The notes: a model not told the origin generated them from the sequence alone. DNA of 64,000 bases from Macrostomum hystrix (GCA_950097015.1 CATNEN010000041.1:794501-858500); one strand, 5' to 3'; shown: positions 22,625 through 36,434, numbered from the stretch's first letter. Numbers and translations: made by a program.

Positions 22625-25600
22625 TGTTTAGCTTCCTGCGAGCCCTGCGTCTCACCTGCTTCAAGGACCTGCTTTTCGTTGTGAACATTGTGCACCGGCC
22701 AAACATGAAGACACTCGTCAACATCGTTGTGAACACTATCTGCATGTGGTTTGTCTTCGCCGGGATCATGTACATGGTGAGATGGGCAAAGTTTAGGTGG
22801 TAAAACCGTATAGAATAAAATCCTTGTGAGCCCCGAAGATACTGAGATTGAAGCAAACAGGTTGCTCACTTGCAATATTTATATCAGAAGCATATATTCG
22901 GTTTTCACTCACTACGACCTGTATTTGTATAGTTTATCAACCTTTGAGAAACTGCAGTTTGACTTGATTTGAAACTTTTCTCTAATTGAGAAGATTTTAA
23001 CTTAACTCAACTGGCCCACGATTTTCCTATTTCAGACAGAGAATCTATCCGAGTTCACCATCTTCACAAAGGATTTGAAACTGTGCCCCCAGGATGCGTA
23101 TAACAATAAGATCGGAATGACCTTCTTCCGCAGCCTGTACTTTCTTCTGGTGACGGCCAGCAGCGTGGGTTACGGTGATATCACGCCCACCAGCATTCCC
23201 TCCAAGGTGGTCATCATAATCTTCGTGACTGTGGCTGTGGTAAGTCTCAGTACAGAGTGTATCATCCATGGCCCACAAAGACAATCATAGACTTTGAACA
23301 CCAACAGAAAACTAAAGTCCCGTGCATTCGACTTGAAAATTTTCGAACCCAGCAACTTGTCGAGCCCCTGGCCAATCGACTCCTAATCTATGGAAAATAA
23401 ATTAATAACAATATATTACACCTGCCCAAATGGGGCGAGATGTGCTACCGACAGTACAGAGGCAGCTGTTGCATCTGAAGGCTGCGTATGGCTGTTCAGT
23501 CCATGGACTGGTAAGGCGCCACAACCACCCTTAGTTACCCCGTCTAATGCTGGTACCGTTTAACAGCTGGGTGATTTGAAGAAATGCTGAATTTTGTGTC
23601 TTGCTATAGGACACAATTTTTCTTGGGGAGTCGCGAATCGCTGACTCCTGAACACACACGCAGACAGATCCCGTACGCAGGCACACGCTCACACAGGTGT
23701 GTACATCTGCCCTGACTTTCTCATCGTCAGGCAGTGTACACTTCACTGTGTCATCGAGGTTGGCCCTCAAGGGTGTAAATTGCGAGGCAAGCACTCAAGC
23801 TTTCTCTTGGCGGCTGCACCCCAAATGAATGTGGCCTCACCGTGGAATCGAGCTCAGGGACCTTGGTGCGAGGCTAACGCGTTAACCGCTCTGCCACGCA
23901 CCCCCGTCCCTGGTCAATCGAGTAGTTGCAGCAGTCACGCGATCACCCATACCTTGCAGACATTCATAGCCTCCATAATCCCTGACATCTACGCAGTCTG
24001 CTCCGTGCCGCAAAACTTCGGCAATCGTTCCTTCTACACTGGCGCTAGTGAAAAGTGAGTATGAAGCTTCCCGCCTCGCGCTTCACTGGCTTTTTCCCTG
24101 TGCGGCCGCCGCAATTTCTCAACTGCTGCATTTTAGGCACATTATTTACTGTGGCTCGTCACAACTGAGCAGGCTGAAGTCATTCTTCTGGAACCTTTAT
24201 CACAACATTGACGATGTGACTGAGGGAATTTTCAGAGTTTGCTTTTTGCAAAGGTGAGGTGCTTTATAGAAATCTTTTTAAATATATTTATTGATGGAAA
24301 ATAGAAAATGGAGCTTCGCCCCCAATCGAAAAACCTCCTTAGCTACCAGATCTCCGAGCAAATTACTTGGTTCCTACGTTCCTTCTGTGGTCGAGTCACG
24401 CTGGTCTTCGGTAGCCCCAACGAAGTTGACTTTCTGATGCAGAACTGCAAGCTCAACTCGGCGGAGGCTGTCATCCTCACCTCGGAAGCTGGAAACTCTC
24501 GATCGGAATTTGAAGCGGACAGGATCAACTACGTGCGCACCATTGGACTGAAGCTGTGCGCTCCGCAGAGCAGAATCATTGTGCAGATCAAGAGCATGTA
24601 TCACAAGGTCTGGCTGCTCTTTGCCCGCTTGCCACTTACTACATACTAAAATTTTCGTAACGTCGCATATTATCATAGAGACAAAACTGACGACAATAGT
24701 TGGGACTTTAAGAAGGCAAAACTAGGACTCACGATGGCAGCTCAAGAAGCACAGACTGGCATCCCTAAATCTGACAACCTTTGCAGCAATCCTTCCGAGC
24801 GTTGCCTCTCTGGCGCGCCCGCGCGAGCAAGCCGGGCTCTCTGCCACCGGACGCGGTCCTGTGCGACAACCAGATTCTGCTGGGCCTCATGGGTATCAAC
24901 TCGTTAGCGCCGGGCATGGCCACCTTGCTAATCAATCTGCTGAGCTACCGAGAGTCGCAAAGCTCGATTGATATTGACAATGGCAGCGGAAACAGTGCCA
25001 CAGGTGGGGGAAAAGGCGGAGCTAGCGAGGGTGGCGGCGAAGGGGGAGGCAACGCAGTCGGTGCTTCGCCCATTCGAGTCACAAACTGTAGCAGCTGGCG
25101 CAGCGCCTACAGCGCTGGCATCAAGGTGAAGTTCTACTGCGTCGGATTCACGGCCAAACATCGTGACCGAAGCTTCAAGTCTTTGGCTTTGGAAGCCTTT
25201 CAGGTCATTTTAAGTGCTCGTTTGTGTAATTTGAGTTTTTTTGTATCTGGTTTTACGTCGTATTAATATTTACAATTTCTGCTAAGATAGGATCAGTTGT
25301 ACTAAGAAAATGCTCTTAAAATAAGAGTCATTTTTGGTCCTTGTTGCCAGGCCCACAGTGTGCTCATGGTCGGAGTCTGCATGGTGGACAAGCTAACCGG
25401 CATGATGACCGGAGTCATCAACCCGGCATTCGACCCTGGCTTTATCATCAACCCCAGCACTATGAGGGCCTTCATAGTCAGTCGAGATGTCGAGTCGGTG
25501 CGCAGGTTCGCTGAAGGTCTGGCCAGCGGCTTCGGTGGCGTGCTGATTCATGGTGAGCCATCATGCCGCATTCGCCCTATGCAGTTCATGGCGGCACTTC

Positions 25601-27858
25601 CCACTATTCCGGTTGCGAATCAAGACTTCATTTATTCGCTGGAATGCACAAAACTAATTTCAGTTCAATGTGTACTCCTCCGTGACTATTTAATACATTA
25701 ATCTTAATGCTTCATTTCAAGGTGGCAGAAATAGAGAGCAGGAAAGTGGCGGAGATTATGGCAGTGGAGTTAACGGAGGCGGCGCAGGCGGCGCTAATAC
25801 CAGCAGCGGTCCTGAAGCGGGCAGTGAAAACGTAGTAGATTTAAAAGACGGTAACGAATACTTTGAATTCGACAAACTCATCCAGCCGAGCAGGAGCACT
25901 GGGGAGGGATACAAGCTCCAGCTTGAGAACATTGAGTAAGCCAAACTGTCAAACAAATTCATTAGTATCAAATTATATGCGAAAATAAGCTTTAAAGTGC
26001 TGACGCCCACAGCTCAAGTACCGGAGGGACTACCGAGGAGTCATCCGCAGTGGCAGGCATCAGTTTAAACTTGTCTGATGACTTTGGTATGTTTCTCAAA
26101 CTAAAAACTGAATTTTTCAAAGTATTCTTCTGGGCTTTTAAAATCCAATAATTTCGGTTTTGGCTTTAAAACATAGCAGAATGCCCCGAAGCTCAACCGC
26201 AGCTGCTAAGACCGGCGGTCCCTAAGTCCACGCATAATCAAAGAGCCAAGCCGCTGCACTCGACATTGGCGTTAGCTGCAAACACTTCAGGGCCACAAGA
26301 GGAGCGTCGCCTGGAGGAGTGGTACCGTGACAGAATTGACGCGCGCTGCGACAGTCCGCGTGAGCTTCACGCCGCCGAGCACGAATTCAACCCGCTGCTG
26401 GACATCACCGGCACGCTGCATTGGGCGCCGAACCGTCGCTGTCGGAAGTTTACCATCGACGAAGCGAAAACTATCAACTTCCGAGGCCACGTGCTGGTGG
26501 CCATCATCGGGCCACTGCAGCATCCAATCGGTCTGTCCTCGCTGGTGCTGCCATTGCGTAACTGCTCGATTCCGGTCGACCAGCTCAGCGACATTGTCAT
26601 TCTCGGAAACGCCGAGTCCATCGAGAAGCACGAGTGGCGCGGCATTCGCAACTTTCCCTTCATCTACGTGGTAGACGGCAACGGAGTATACCCGCAACAC
26701 CTGTTGTACTGTCGAGCTCAATGGGCCGCGGCGATGACTGTGATCAATTTGGCTCAGAGAAACAACGCGTTCTTGGACCCGTTCCTCACAGACAAGATGA
26801 CGCTGCTGTGTACAGAGAATCTGCGCGGCATCGGTGCCAAGAACTGTCACGTCACCTCGGAGCTGTTCTATTCGCCCAACGCTTACTGCTTCTCGGATCC
26901 AGCAGAGCGAATGGCGGACATCTCCGCGGCTGACGTGATGGACACACAGTCGTTCGCCGAGGGCCTCGTCGTATCCTCTCCGAACCTGACTGGTCTGCTT
27001 GCCTCTGTGTTCTTCTGTCCGGAGTCGCTGGCCTTCTTGGAGTCCATCATTCACGGCTCGAACCAGCCCAGCGTCGACGACTACCTCAGCCTGGACTTTT
27101 GCATCCCAAGCTGCCTGAGTCGGGGCGACTCCACGAACCTCAATCGGGTCTTCGGCTTCCGTCTGTTGCAGCTGGGGGCCGACGACTACCCGCTGCGCGA
27201 CATCTTCGAGCTGTTCGACTGCAAGGTTGGGTGAATTTCGCTAAACTTTTCATATTGGGCTGAGAGTGTCCCAAACTTGTGCTAGCTTTAACCAGAAAGG
27301 ACTTTTCTATAGTGCCAAAAACCAATTAATTCATATATTTTCTTAAAATGTTAAGCAGCTCTATTTATACGCGTAGTTGTTTATTTATCTGTCGTATAAG
27401 CAATTTTACAAACAAGGGGGTTAATTCCAACAAATCTATTTTCAATTTTTTATTTTTTCTTTTTTTACTGACATCCTTGATGGGTCACAGGAAATGAAAT
27501 GGGAGGACCTGCTTATCAGCTGCTTAGAAAAGTTCAGCATAATCTGCCTGGGTGTTTATCGTCGACGAAACGTCAGCCAAAAGAGCGCTGATTCGCCCTA
27601 TACGCATGACGGCTGGTTTGTGATGACCTACCCGGACGCTGAGACCCAGATTGACACGAAGGACAAGGTAACTTTCGCTGGGGTGTCTAGCTAGATTTAT
27701 AGATGTGGGCCTAGTGTCATTTTGTGTTCAAAATACTTCTTGTCCTGCTTCAAATGTCTACGGGAGCAATGCTCATTTCCCCAACTCGCTTTCAGATTTT
27801 CTGCTTTGCGCCACCCTCTCAGAGGCGAGGGACGTTGGTGTCATTTGTGAATTCGTGA
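22625..27858 (+). pseudogene. 5'-truncated Slo-family channel gene, copy B
   Basis: Repeats the Slo exons of copy A from S4-S5 onward at an offset of about 19247 bp: S4-S5 at 22625-22776, pore at 23036-23239, the large RCK2 exon at 26177-27225 and the last exon ending 27858. Splice sites are intact and the frames appear to code for the same protein where compared. Exons for S0-S3 and any start are absent, and the upstream sequence is satellite preceded by the truncated mucin 5' end. The first exon enters at phase 1 without a partner exon, so no normal channel can be made. It may still be transcribed from the mucin promoter. Confidence 0.85.
23397..23908 (-). mobile_element. Composite SINE, minus strand, copy B
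   Basis: Duplicate of the element at 4150-4661, with a few base differences such as ggctaacgcg context kept and gcgtgg changed to gcgagg. It lies in the equivalent Slo intron. Confidence 0.75.
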
Positions 27859-28997
27859 CTCATCAGTTTCCCGAGGTTAAATAGCAGCTGCGTCTCAGAC
27901 AGGATTAGCAGTTTGACATGGAGACCGAAGTACTCTTTACCATTGGAGTGTTCACCGATAAGGTGTCCGCTTCTCTTTCTAGGCTAATTTTAGACCAATT
28001 AATTATGAAGCAAATGTATAGGAATACAGAACTCACGTCTGCGGCAGCTTTCTGTCAAACTGAGTCAAGCCTCAGTCATAGTATTTATTGAGCTTATTTT
28101 TGAAGATGAAGTGAAATAAAATCGCAACAGAGGGCATATTAGATGCGATAGCGAAATAATGAAATCCTGATCCTCGCAACGCCATTAAAATCCTAATTTG
28201 AAATATTTGTCTCACGCTGGTCATAACCTCAGATACTGCATTATCTTATGTAATTAACAATCAAGTTATTAAGTAAGTAAAGTAAGTAATTAATTAATTA
28301 TTAGTATAGTGACTTAAGAAACTTAAGTAAAGTAAACAAGTATATTCACAGGTCATCACCACAGCTATAATGGTATCTGTGGTCATCACCTTTAGAAAAT
28401 GTCAACTACCGGAGAAGACTACTGTTAACGTCTACTGTTTCTTTTGATCTTCTGAAATAAATACGCGGGTTTGGTGCATCAAGGACATCCTAGTATAGAC
28501 TGAAAGGACTCTGAAAAGAAAGGCAGGTCTGAAATGAAGTTCCGATTGTTTGATTTGAACAAGAGTTTAGTCAAAATGAAAGAAGAGGTCAAGAAGAGGT
28601 TGTAGCCTAGTGGTTAGGGCGTCGGACTCACGACTTGAAGGGCGGGGGTTAGATTCCCGACTCCACTGAAACAATTTGTGTCCTTTAGCAAGACACTTAA
28701 CTCTGCATTGCTTCAGTTCACCCAGCTGTTAAATGGGTACCAGCATTAGCTGGGCTAATTGAAGGTGGGTGTGGCGTCCCCCCAGTCCATGGACTGAACA
28801 GCTGTACGCAGTCTTCAGATGCGCCGCGCAATAGCTGCGGCTGTGCTGTCGGCTGCACATCTGACCCGATTGGGACAGGTGTAATCAACTCAATGTAATC
28901 AATTGGTCAAAATAGGAAATAAAAACAATCAAACAATCAGTTGACTAGTGTCAAAAACCAGCAGCCCAAAGTTTCTATAACGAATCAAAAACGAATG
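27859..28997. other. Convergent spacer, copy B
   Basis: Duplicate of 8612-9750: Slo 3' UTR with AATAAA at 28116-28121, low-complexity AT-rich sequence, and the plus-strand SINE. No gene seen. Confidence 0.7.
28597..28927 (+). mobile_element. tRNA-derived SINE with V-domain-like core, copy B
   Basis: Duplicate of the element at 9350-9680, with box A and box B unchanged and only scattered substitutions in the core. Confidence 0.75.
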
Positions 28998-31900
28998 TCA
29001 ATCCTTCTCGATGCCCTGGACCTCAAGTTCTGGTTGGAGATCATTGTGCTGACGCACGAGCAGCCAGCTCCCTGGTGGCCATTGATCAAGGCGAAAGCGA
29101 AGAAACTGTTCTGAATCACACAGTTGCTGTTGGCTGCCATCATCGAGCTGCACAGTCTCACAGGACCACGTCTGATTTGCTTCTCCTCTTGTGCTTTGTT
29201 TCAAAGTATCGGCCACCTCTTGGGCTAGCTGACTTGTGTCACATTCGTCCTTTTGGTTGTACAGAGTCTGAGCTGCCTTCACGAAGGCCGTGAGTATTAT
29301 TGAGGCCGGAAAGTTGGTGCTTCTCACAACGGAAAAGACTTTTTTGTCCACAGTTCCGCCTCGAGAACTGTAAAAAGCTTGAAACATCTCTTCTTGATCT
29401 CTTGTCTCGTCTCGTCTCGTCTCGCCCTAGAAAGCACAGTGTCGTAAATTGATACGACAATTAATAAGGTTTCATCTGTTTATTAATATCACAATGAAAT
29501 GTCATCTTACCCTGAGAGGCTGCTTTCGGTACTCGAAGCAAACTTTGGCTGGGAATGGGGCTTCACCAGTCTGCATATTTTGGTCCGTCCGTCCCGGCTG
29601 CGAGTCAATGCCGTCTGCGAGCTCTTCTCCGCGGAAGTTTTCGTTCTGAACTGTCGGCTTAGCTTCTGCTGGCTGACGATCGGTAGAGAGCCACACGGCT
29701 ATGGGGTGAAACCCTTCGTCCATCAGAGAAAGCACGGGGGAGACGTAGTTGTCGATAAGACATATAACACCGTCGGTCCGGAGAAGCTGAGCAAGGTCCG
29801 AGAAAAAGGCCCCGTTATTTTCCCCACCAGCGCCCACAAAGCTGAGAACAACAAGGTCGAATGCCCCAGGCTTCATATGACAGTCCTGCATGTTACTGTG
29901 CACAAACACGCTCTTCACTAGGGCTTGGGACTCGCGTGGTTGTGTCGCACGGCTTTGCCGAATCGGCTCTTTTTTGTTCAGAAGAATGAGGCTCTGCTTG
30001 AACAGGAATGCTGCCTTCGGCCACCAGAACTTGTCAACACCAACGCAATTGAGCGGGCGGGCTCCATGGTCCTGGTCAGCCCAGATCTCCATCACGGCCA
30101 GTAGCTCGCTGCCTGGACCGCAGCCCACAGACAGGACGCTGAAAGGTTCTCGAGCTGCTTCTTGGGTACTCATGCTCAAATCGAGCTGCTTCTTTATTAT
30201 TGCTTTGAATGAAGCTTTAAACAATTCCACCTTCTGTGGCATGTGTTTCTTTATATACCCATTAAGCATATCCTGGGATTCGTAGTAGAAAACCCTATCC
30301 TTGCACACCGCTTCTTCCCAGAGTTCCAGTGCCTGCGATTCTTCGGCAGTGAGGCTACGATTTTCGAACAGCGATTTCGAACAACCTTTAAGTAGACTGT
30401 CCAGAGTGGCCTGCAGCACCTGCTGCCACTGCTTCAGGTCTCCATCTACTGCCGCTGACCTCAGCATCCAGGAAATCAGCTCCACAACCAGCTCTTGGAG
30501 TGCAGGATTTTGCCTGCAAGCTAGCTCAATGAACCTAGGTTGTAATAAACAATAGCTCCTGAATGTTTTGTCAGATTGTGTAGTTTCCATGATCGAGTAA
30601 CTCACTTGAGGCAGTCCTTACGCTCAAGTCCGTCTTCCGCGACCCCATCTCCTGCAACAGCAGCATCGCTCCAGAGTCCCTGGCCAGTGAAGAATTCCCT
30701 GCACTGGGTCGCCAGATTCTCGATTCCTTCTGGCTTTGGATATAGCTGAAAATTAAGCCAAGTAGTTTATAATGGATTAAGCTTTTGGATTTTATGACGA
30801 GTACAATAATAAAAAAAAACCAACCCTAATTTTCTGGCAGACTTTCGTCCACTTCGTAGAAATTGACTTAAAATGTTCAAATAAAGGAGTAGGTATTTGT
30901 GTTTCGTCTCATATAAAGCCTTCATTTTAAGACGAAGCTCTTGTCTAAAGGCAAAAAATGATGGCTAGCGCACCTTGAATTCTTCGGAGCGAACTGACGA
31001 ACGGAGGTCCTTAAAGAACTTCTCTGACCACTGCAATGTTTCGGAGTGGGCGAGTTACTTTTAATGTGTGCTTACTGTCAGGTGAAGGCATGACAGCTCA
31101 TCGACTTACCGATGACGCTTCTAGAAGAGCTATGAGCCTGTCATCCCGGTTACAAAAGTACGCCACAATGTGCCGCCTTCTAGTTACCTGCTCCTGTAGA
31201 AAGAATGGATCGTAGCGGACGAGAAGCAATGACCAATATTTTGGTCAAGAATTACAAAAACCTTCAAGGTAGGTCTTTTTGCCCAAAGCGTTAGCGAAAA
31301 TTTACCATGAGCATCTCAAGAGTTTTCTGCAGCTCGCGGCTGCGCTCAGGGTCTGTCTCCGCTGCGCTCAGGTAGTGCAGTAGGATCCTGTGCAGGCAGC
31401 AGTAGACCCTGTCTGACAAGCAGCCAATGCGGTACAGGTGACTGAGGAATCTGGAGTGCAGATGAAGATCTCTGTAAGTTGTTGTGCCATGCTACTTCAC
31501 CGGTGACAAAGTGCACAGGCGAATTGCAGCTCAACTTACAGAATGCAGTCCCGCTGTTGCCTCGACCCATCGCATCCAGAGCATCGACATTCAAACTCCC
31601 TTCTGATAACGTCTGTAGCAATCACCTTCGCCCCTGGCTTCGAGCAGGTCAGGTCTGGCTGGTAATCGAATGCGGATCGGCACTGCTGAGCAAGGACTCG
31701 AGCCTCTTCGGAGTCTAAGGTCAGCTGCAGACGAAATTAAATTCAAACGAGCTGCTATAGCCAGACTGCCATAACTATGCTGCTATAGCCAGACTGCCAT
31801 AACTATGCTGCTATAGCCAGACTGCCATAACTATGCTGCTATAGCCAGACTGCCATAACTATGCTGCTATAGCCAGACTGCCATAACTATGCTGCTATAG

Positions 31901-34900
31901 CCAGACTGCCATAACTATGCTGCTATAGCCAGACTGCCATAACTATGCTGCTATAGCCAGACTGCCATAACTATGCTGCTATAGCCAGACTGCCATAACT
32001 ATGCTGCTATAGCCAGACTGCCATAACTATGCTGCTATAGCCAGACTGCCATAACTATGCTGCTATAGCCAGACTGCCATAACTATGCTGCTATAGCCAG
32101 ACTGCCATAACTATGCTGCTATAGCCAGACTGCCATAACTATGCTGCTGTAGCCAGACTGCCATAACTATGCTGCTATAGCCAGACTGCCATAACTATGC
32201 TGCTATAGCCAGACTGCCATAACTATGCTGCTATAGCCAGACTGCCATAACTATGCTGCTATAGCCAGACTGCCATAACTATGCTGCTATAGCCAGACTG
32301 CCATAACTATGCTGCTATAGCCAGACTGCCATAACTATGCTGCTATAGCCAGACTGCCATAACTATGCTGCTATAGCCAGACTGCCTTAACTATGCTGCT
32401 ATAGCCAGACTGCCATAACTATGCTGCTATAGCCAGACTGCCTTAACTATGCTGCTATAGCCAGACTGCCATAACTATGCTGCTATAGCCAGACTGCCAT
32501 AACTATGCTGCTATAGCCAGACTGCCATAACTATGCTGCTATAGCCAGACTGCCATAACTATGCTGCTATAGCCAGACTGCCTTAACTATGCTGCTATAG
32601 CCAGACTGCCATAACTATGCTGCTGTAGCCAGACTGCCATAACTATGCTGCTATAGCCAGACTGCCATAACTATGCTGCTATAGCCAGACTGCCATAACT
32701 ATGCTGCTATAGCCAGACTGCCATAACTATGCTGCTATAGCCAGACTGCCATAACTATGCTGCTATAGCCAGACTGCCATAACTATGCTGCTATAGCCAG
32801 ACTGCCATAACTATGCTGCTATAGCCAGACTGCCATAACTATGCTGCTATAGCCAGACTGCCATAACTATGCTGCTATAGCCAGACTGCCATAACTATGC
32901 TGCTATAGCCAGACTGCCATAACTATGCTGCTATAGCCAGACTGCCATTACTATGCCGCTATAGCCAGACTGCCATAACTATGCTGCTATAGCGATATGG
33001 TGAGTGGGTGTGTGATATGGTGAGAGGGTGTTAGATATGGTGAGAGGGTGTTAGATATGGTGAGAGGGTGTTAGATATGGTGAGAGGGTGTGTGATATGG
33101 TGAGAGGGTGTTAGATATTGTGAGAGGGTGTTAGATATTGTGAGAGGGTGTTAGATATGGTGAGAGGGTGTTAGATATGGTGAGAGGGTGTGTGATATGG
33201 TGAGAGGGTGTTAGATATGGTGAGAGGGTGTTAGATATTGTGAGAGGGTGTTAGATATGGTGAGAGGGTGTTAGATATTGTGAGAGGGTGTTAGATATGG
33301 TGAGCGGGTGTTAGATTTCGTGAGAGGGTGTTAGATATGGTGAGAGGGTATGGTGAGAGGGTGTTAGATTTCGTGAGAGGGTGTTAGATATGGTGAGTGG
33401 GTGTTAGATATGGTGAGAGGGTGTGTGATATGGTGAGAGGGTGTTAGATATGGTGAGAGGGTGTTAGATATTGTGAGAGTGTGTGTGATATGTTGAGAGG
33501 GTGTGTGATATGGTGAGAGGGTGTTAGATATGGTGAGAGGGTGTTAGATTTCGTGAGAGGGTGTTCGATATGGTGAGCGGGTGTTAGATATGGTGAGCGG
33601 GTGTTAGATTTCGTGAGAGGGTGTTAGATATGGTGAGAGGGTATGGTGAGAGGGTGTTAGATTTCGTGAGAGGGTGTTAGATATGGTGAGTGGGTGTTAG
33701 ATATGGTGAGAGGGTGTGTGATATGGTGAGAGGGTGTTAGATATGGTGAGAGGGTGTTAGATATTGTGAGAGTGTGTGTGATATGTTGAGAGGGTGTGTG
33801 ATATGGTGAGAGGGTGTTAGATATGGTGAGAGGGTGTTAGATTTCGTGAGAGGGTGTTCGATATGGTGAGCGGGTGTTAGATATGGTGAGCGGGTGTTAG
33901 ATTTCGTGAGAGGGTGTTAGATATGGTGAGAGGGTATGGTGAGAGGGTGTTAGATTTCGTGAGAGGGTGTTAGATATGGTGAGTGGGTGTTAGATATGGT
34001 GAGAGGGTGTGTGATATGGTGAGAGGGTGTTAGATATGGTGAGAGGGTGTTAGATATTGTGAGAGTGTGTGTGATATGTTGAGAGGGTGTTAGATATGGT
34101 GAGAGGGTGTTAGATTTCGTGAGAGGGTGTTCGATATGGTGAGCGGGTGTTAGATATGGTGAGAGGGTGTTAGATATGGTGAGCGGGTGTTAGATATGTT
34201 GAGAGGGTGTTAGATGGTTAGAGAGTATTAGATGCGATAGTGACAAAGTTGGCCTTGACGCGGGACACTTACACCTGGCCGAGAGCAGCAGGATTGCCAC
34301 AGTTCCGAGGAGGGCTGGAATTGAGAAAAAACAGAATTCTAAATAAAGACCGGTGGAATTCGGCTTGAGAATGTCGCTACTGCAGCCTGACCCCCATACC
34401 TGAAAGTTGTACTTCTCAACAGCTGAGATAAGCTGCTCGGAAACCAGGCCTGACCACTGTAATCATAATATTCAGTGGCATATATATGATACTATTTCTG
34501 CATCGTCTTTAAAAAAAAAAAAAACTCGGACCTTGTGAAGACTCGCATCGCTGTTGAGGGCCTTCAGTAACTCGTCGCGGCTTTCACAGGCTTCTCTGGT
34601 GCGGCTGATCTTCTGCACCAAAAGTTTTCAGCGAAATTTTACTAGAATTTAGCTCGTTTGATTCAGATTTTAGAACTAAAATAAATTAATTTTTAACATC
34701 CGAACACCAAAATATCGAGTCTTGCAAGCCAAACCCTGTCGGTGTCTTCAGTAGCTCCTCCATTCTGAACAGGAGGATTCGTACCAACAAAACCTAAAAT
34801 CCCCAAAGGCCAACAGTTCTCTTCTTCCTCACTGAAACTGGCGTAGTTGCTTCCATCAGGCCTGAGTTTTCCACCTTTGTTGTCATTTCGTCAGGCATCT

Positions 34901-34955
34901 GAAGGCCGTCGCTCCACAGGTTCTTGAGCCTTTCCTGGGAGTAGCTGGAAGACAT
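28998..34955 (-). CDS. SAM-dependent methyltransferase-like protein, copy B (exon 1 disrupted)
   Basis: Exons at 34955-34708, 34612-34532, 34456-34400, 34314-34273, 31724-31540, 31450-31306, 31193-31110, 31030-30974, 30745-30606, 30558-29511 and 29426-28998. Here the third exon has a good donor (cag|gtatgg), unlike copy A. Exon 1, however, carries a 44-bp insertion (34771-34814) that shifts the frame and meets an in-frame stop a few codons in. Exon 5 has a 6-bp in-frame deletion relative to copy A. The methyltransferase core, motif I included, is intact and differs from copy A by a few residues. A downstream start could still give a shorter protein. Confidence 0.7.
31752..32992. repeat. 28-bp minisatellite, 44.3 copies, copy B
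   Basis: Same unit and same phase at both edges as 12511-12631, but 1120 bp longer, exactly 40 extra units. Only a few units carry point changes (ccttaa, tgtagc, ccatta), so the expansion looks recent. Confidence 0.97.
32993..34212. repeat. 20-bp satellite, about 61 units, copy B
   Basis: Same unit as in copy A but shorter and with its own variants (gatttcgtgag, tgttgag, and a deletion giving ggtatggtgag). The deletion variant recurs at 33348, 33641 and 33934, a 293-bp higher-order period not seen in copy A. Confidence 0.95.
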
Positions 34956-35935
34956 GATGCTTGCTGCTTAGGATTAGAAGCTTTGCTCTTGAAGGTCTTG
35001 ACGCTTGTGTATCGCTTGTCGGAATTCTCAAGGTCACTGCTCAAATCATGCAGCATTAGCTCCTAGTCTCTATGCAGCAAGCTTATTTCCAAGAAATTAG
35101 GCAAGCGCGACTTAAGTAGCTACGAAATGGATTTCTAAGAAATTATTTGAACTTCAAAGAGAGAAATGTGAGCTGAGGTTGACATCTATGAGCTGACAAG
35201 CCATTGTTTTTTAAGTACTCAAATTGTACACACAATTGTACACTCAAATTGTATCACACACATAGAGAGTGCTTGCAAACAGTGTAATAGTAATAGTAAT
35301 AGTAATAGTAAAACTATTACTGAACTGTGAGCAAGCGCAGCCAGTTCTTTGAGACAGGCAGAAAGCAGCAACTAAGCTCCTATGCCGCAGCCAGTTCACT
35401 CTGGACTGCATTCATCGATTTCTGTTTTATTGCCGGTGGGGCTGCACAGGGGTCGGTAGCAATTCATCGTGCGGTCTTCTATGAGGGCGCAAGTACATTA
35501 TTCAAGAACAGAGGAGGGGTGCAGAATGGTAATGACAATTCGCGTGAGGGATTGTGCATAGAAATGTGAGCACACTAAAGCGGAACTTTCTAACAGTCTT
35601 CAGCTGGTAGTGACGCTCTGATCTACCATTTGAAACAGTTTTCTATTAGGGCCTTTTCTTAGGCCTCAATATCCTTAAAAAAAATTTACTTTTATTTTGA
35701 AATTCACAAAGTTTCAATTATTGATTGAAAACATTGCATGAGGAAGTATCCTTGGCTTCCATTTGATTGTTGCTAACAGAACATCCGCTGCAGAAAATTG
35801 CAGCTGCATGCCTCGTGACTCTTGAATACAAACCAGGAGGATTCGTACCAACAAAACCTAAAATCCCCAAAGGCCAATGAAACAGGTTTAGTCAGCCTCT
35901 GAAACTCCTCTCTGGCGCTTCAAAGCGACATCTCG

Positions 35936-36434
35936 GATCACCTGAGATACAGTCAGCAGGGATCACCTGAGATACAGTCAGCAGGGATCACCTGGGATAC
36001 AGTCAGCAGGGATCACCTGAGATACAGTCAGCAGGGATCACCTGAGATACAGTCAGCAGGATCACCTGAGATACAGTCAGCAGGGATCACCTGAGATACA
36101 GTCAGCAGGGATCACCTGGGATACAGTCAGCAGGGATCACCTGAGATACAGTCTGCAGGGATCACCTGAGATACAGTCTGCAGGGATCACCTGAGATACA
36201 GTCAGCAGGGATCACCTGAGATACAGTCTGCAGGGATCACCTGGGATACAGTCAGCAGGGATCACCTGAGATACAGTCAGCAGGGATCACCTGAGATACA
36301 GTCTGCAGGGATCACCTGAGATACAGTCAGCAGGGATCACCTGAGATACAGTCAGCAGGGATCACCTGAGATACAGTCAGCAGGGATCACCTGAGATACA
36401 GTCAGCAGGGATCACCTGAGATACAGTCAGCAGG
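35936..36434. repeat. 25-bp minisatellite, about 20 copies, copy B
   Basis: Counterpart of 17035-17709, shorter, with ctgggat variants spaced through it and one unit lacking a G. Confidence 0.95.
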
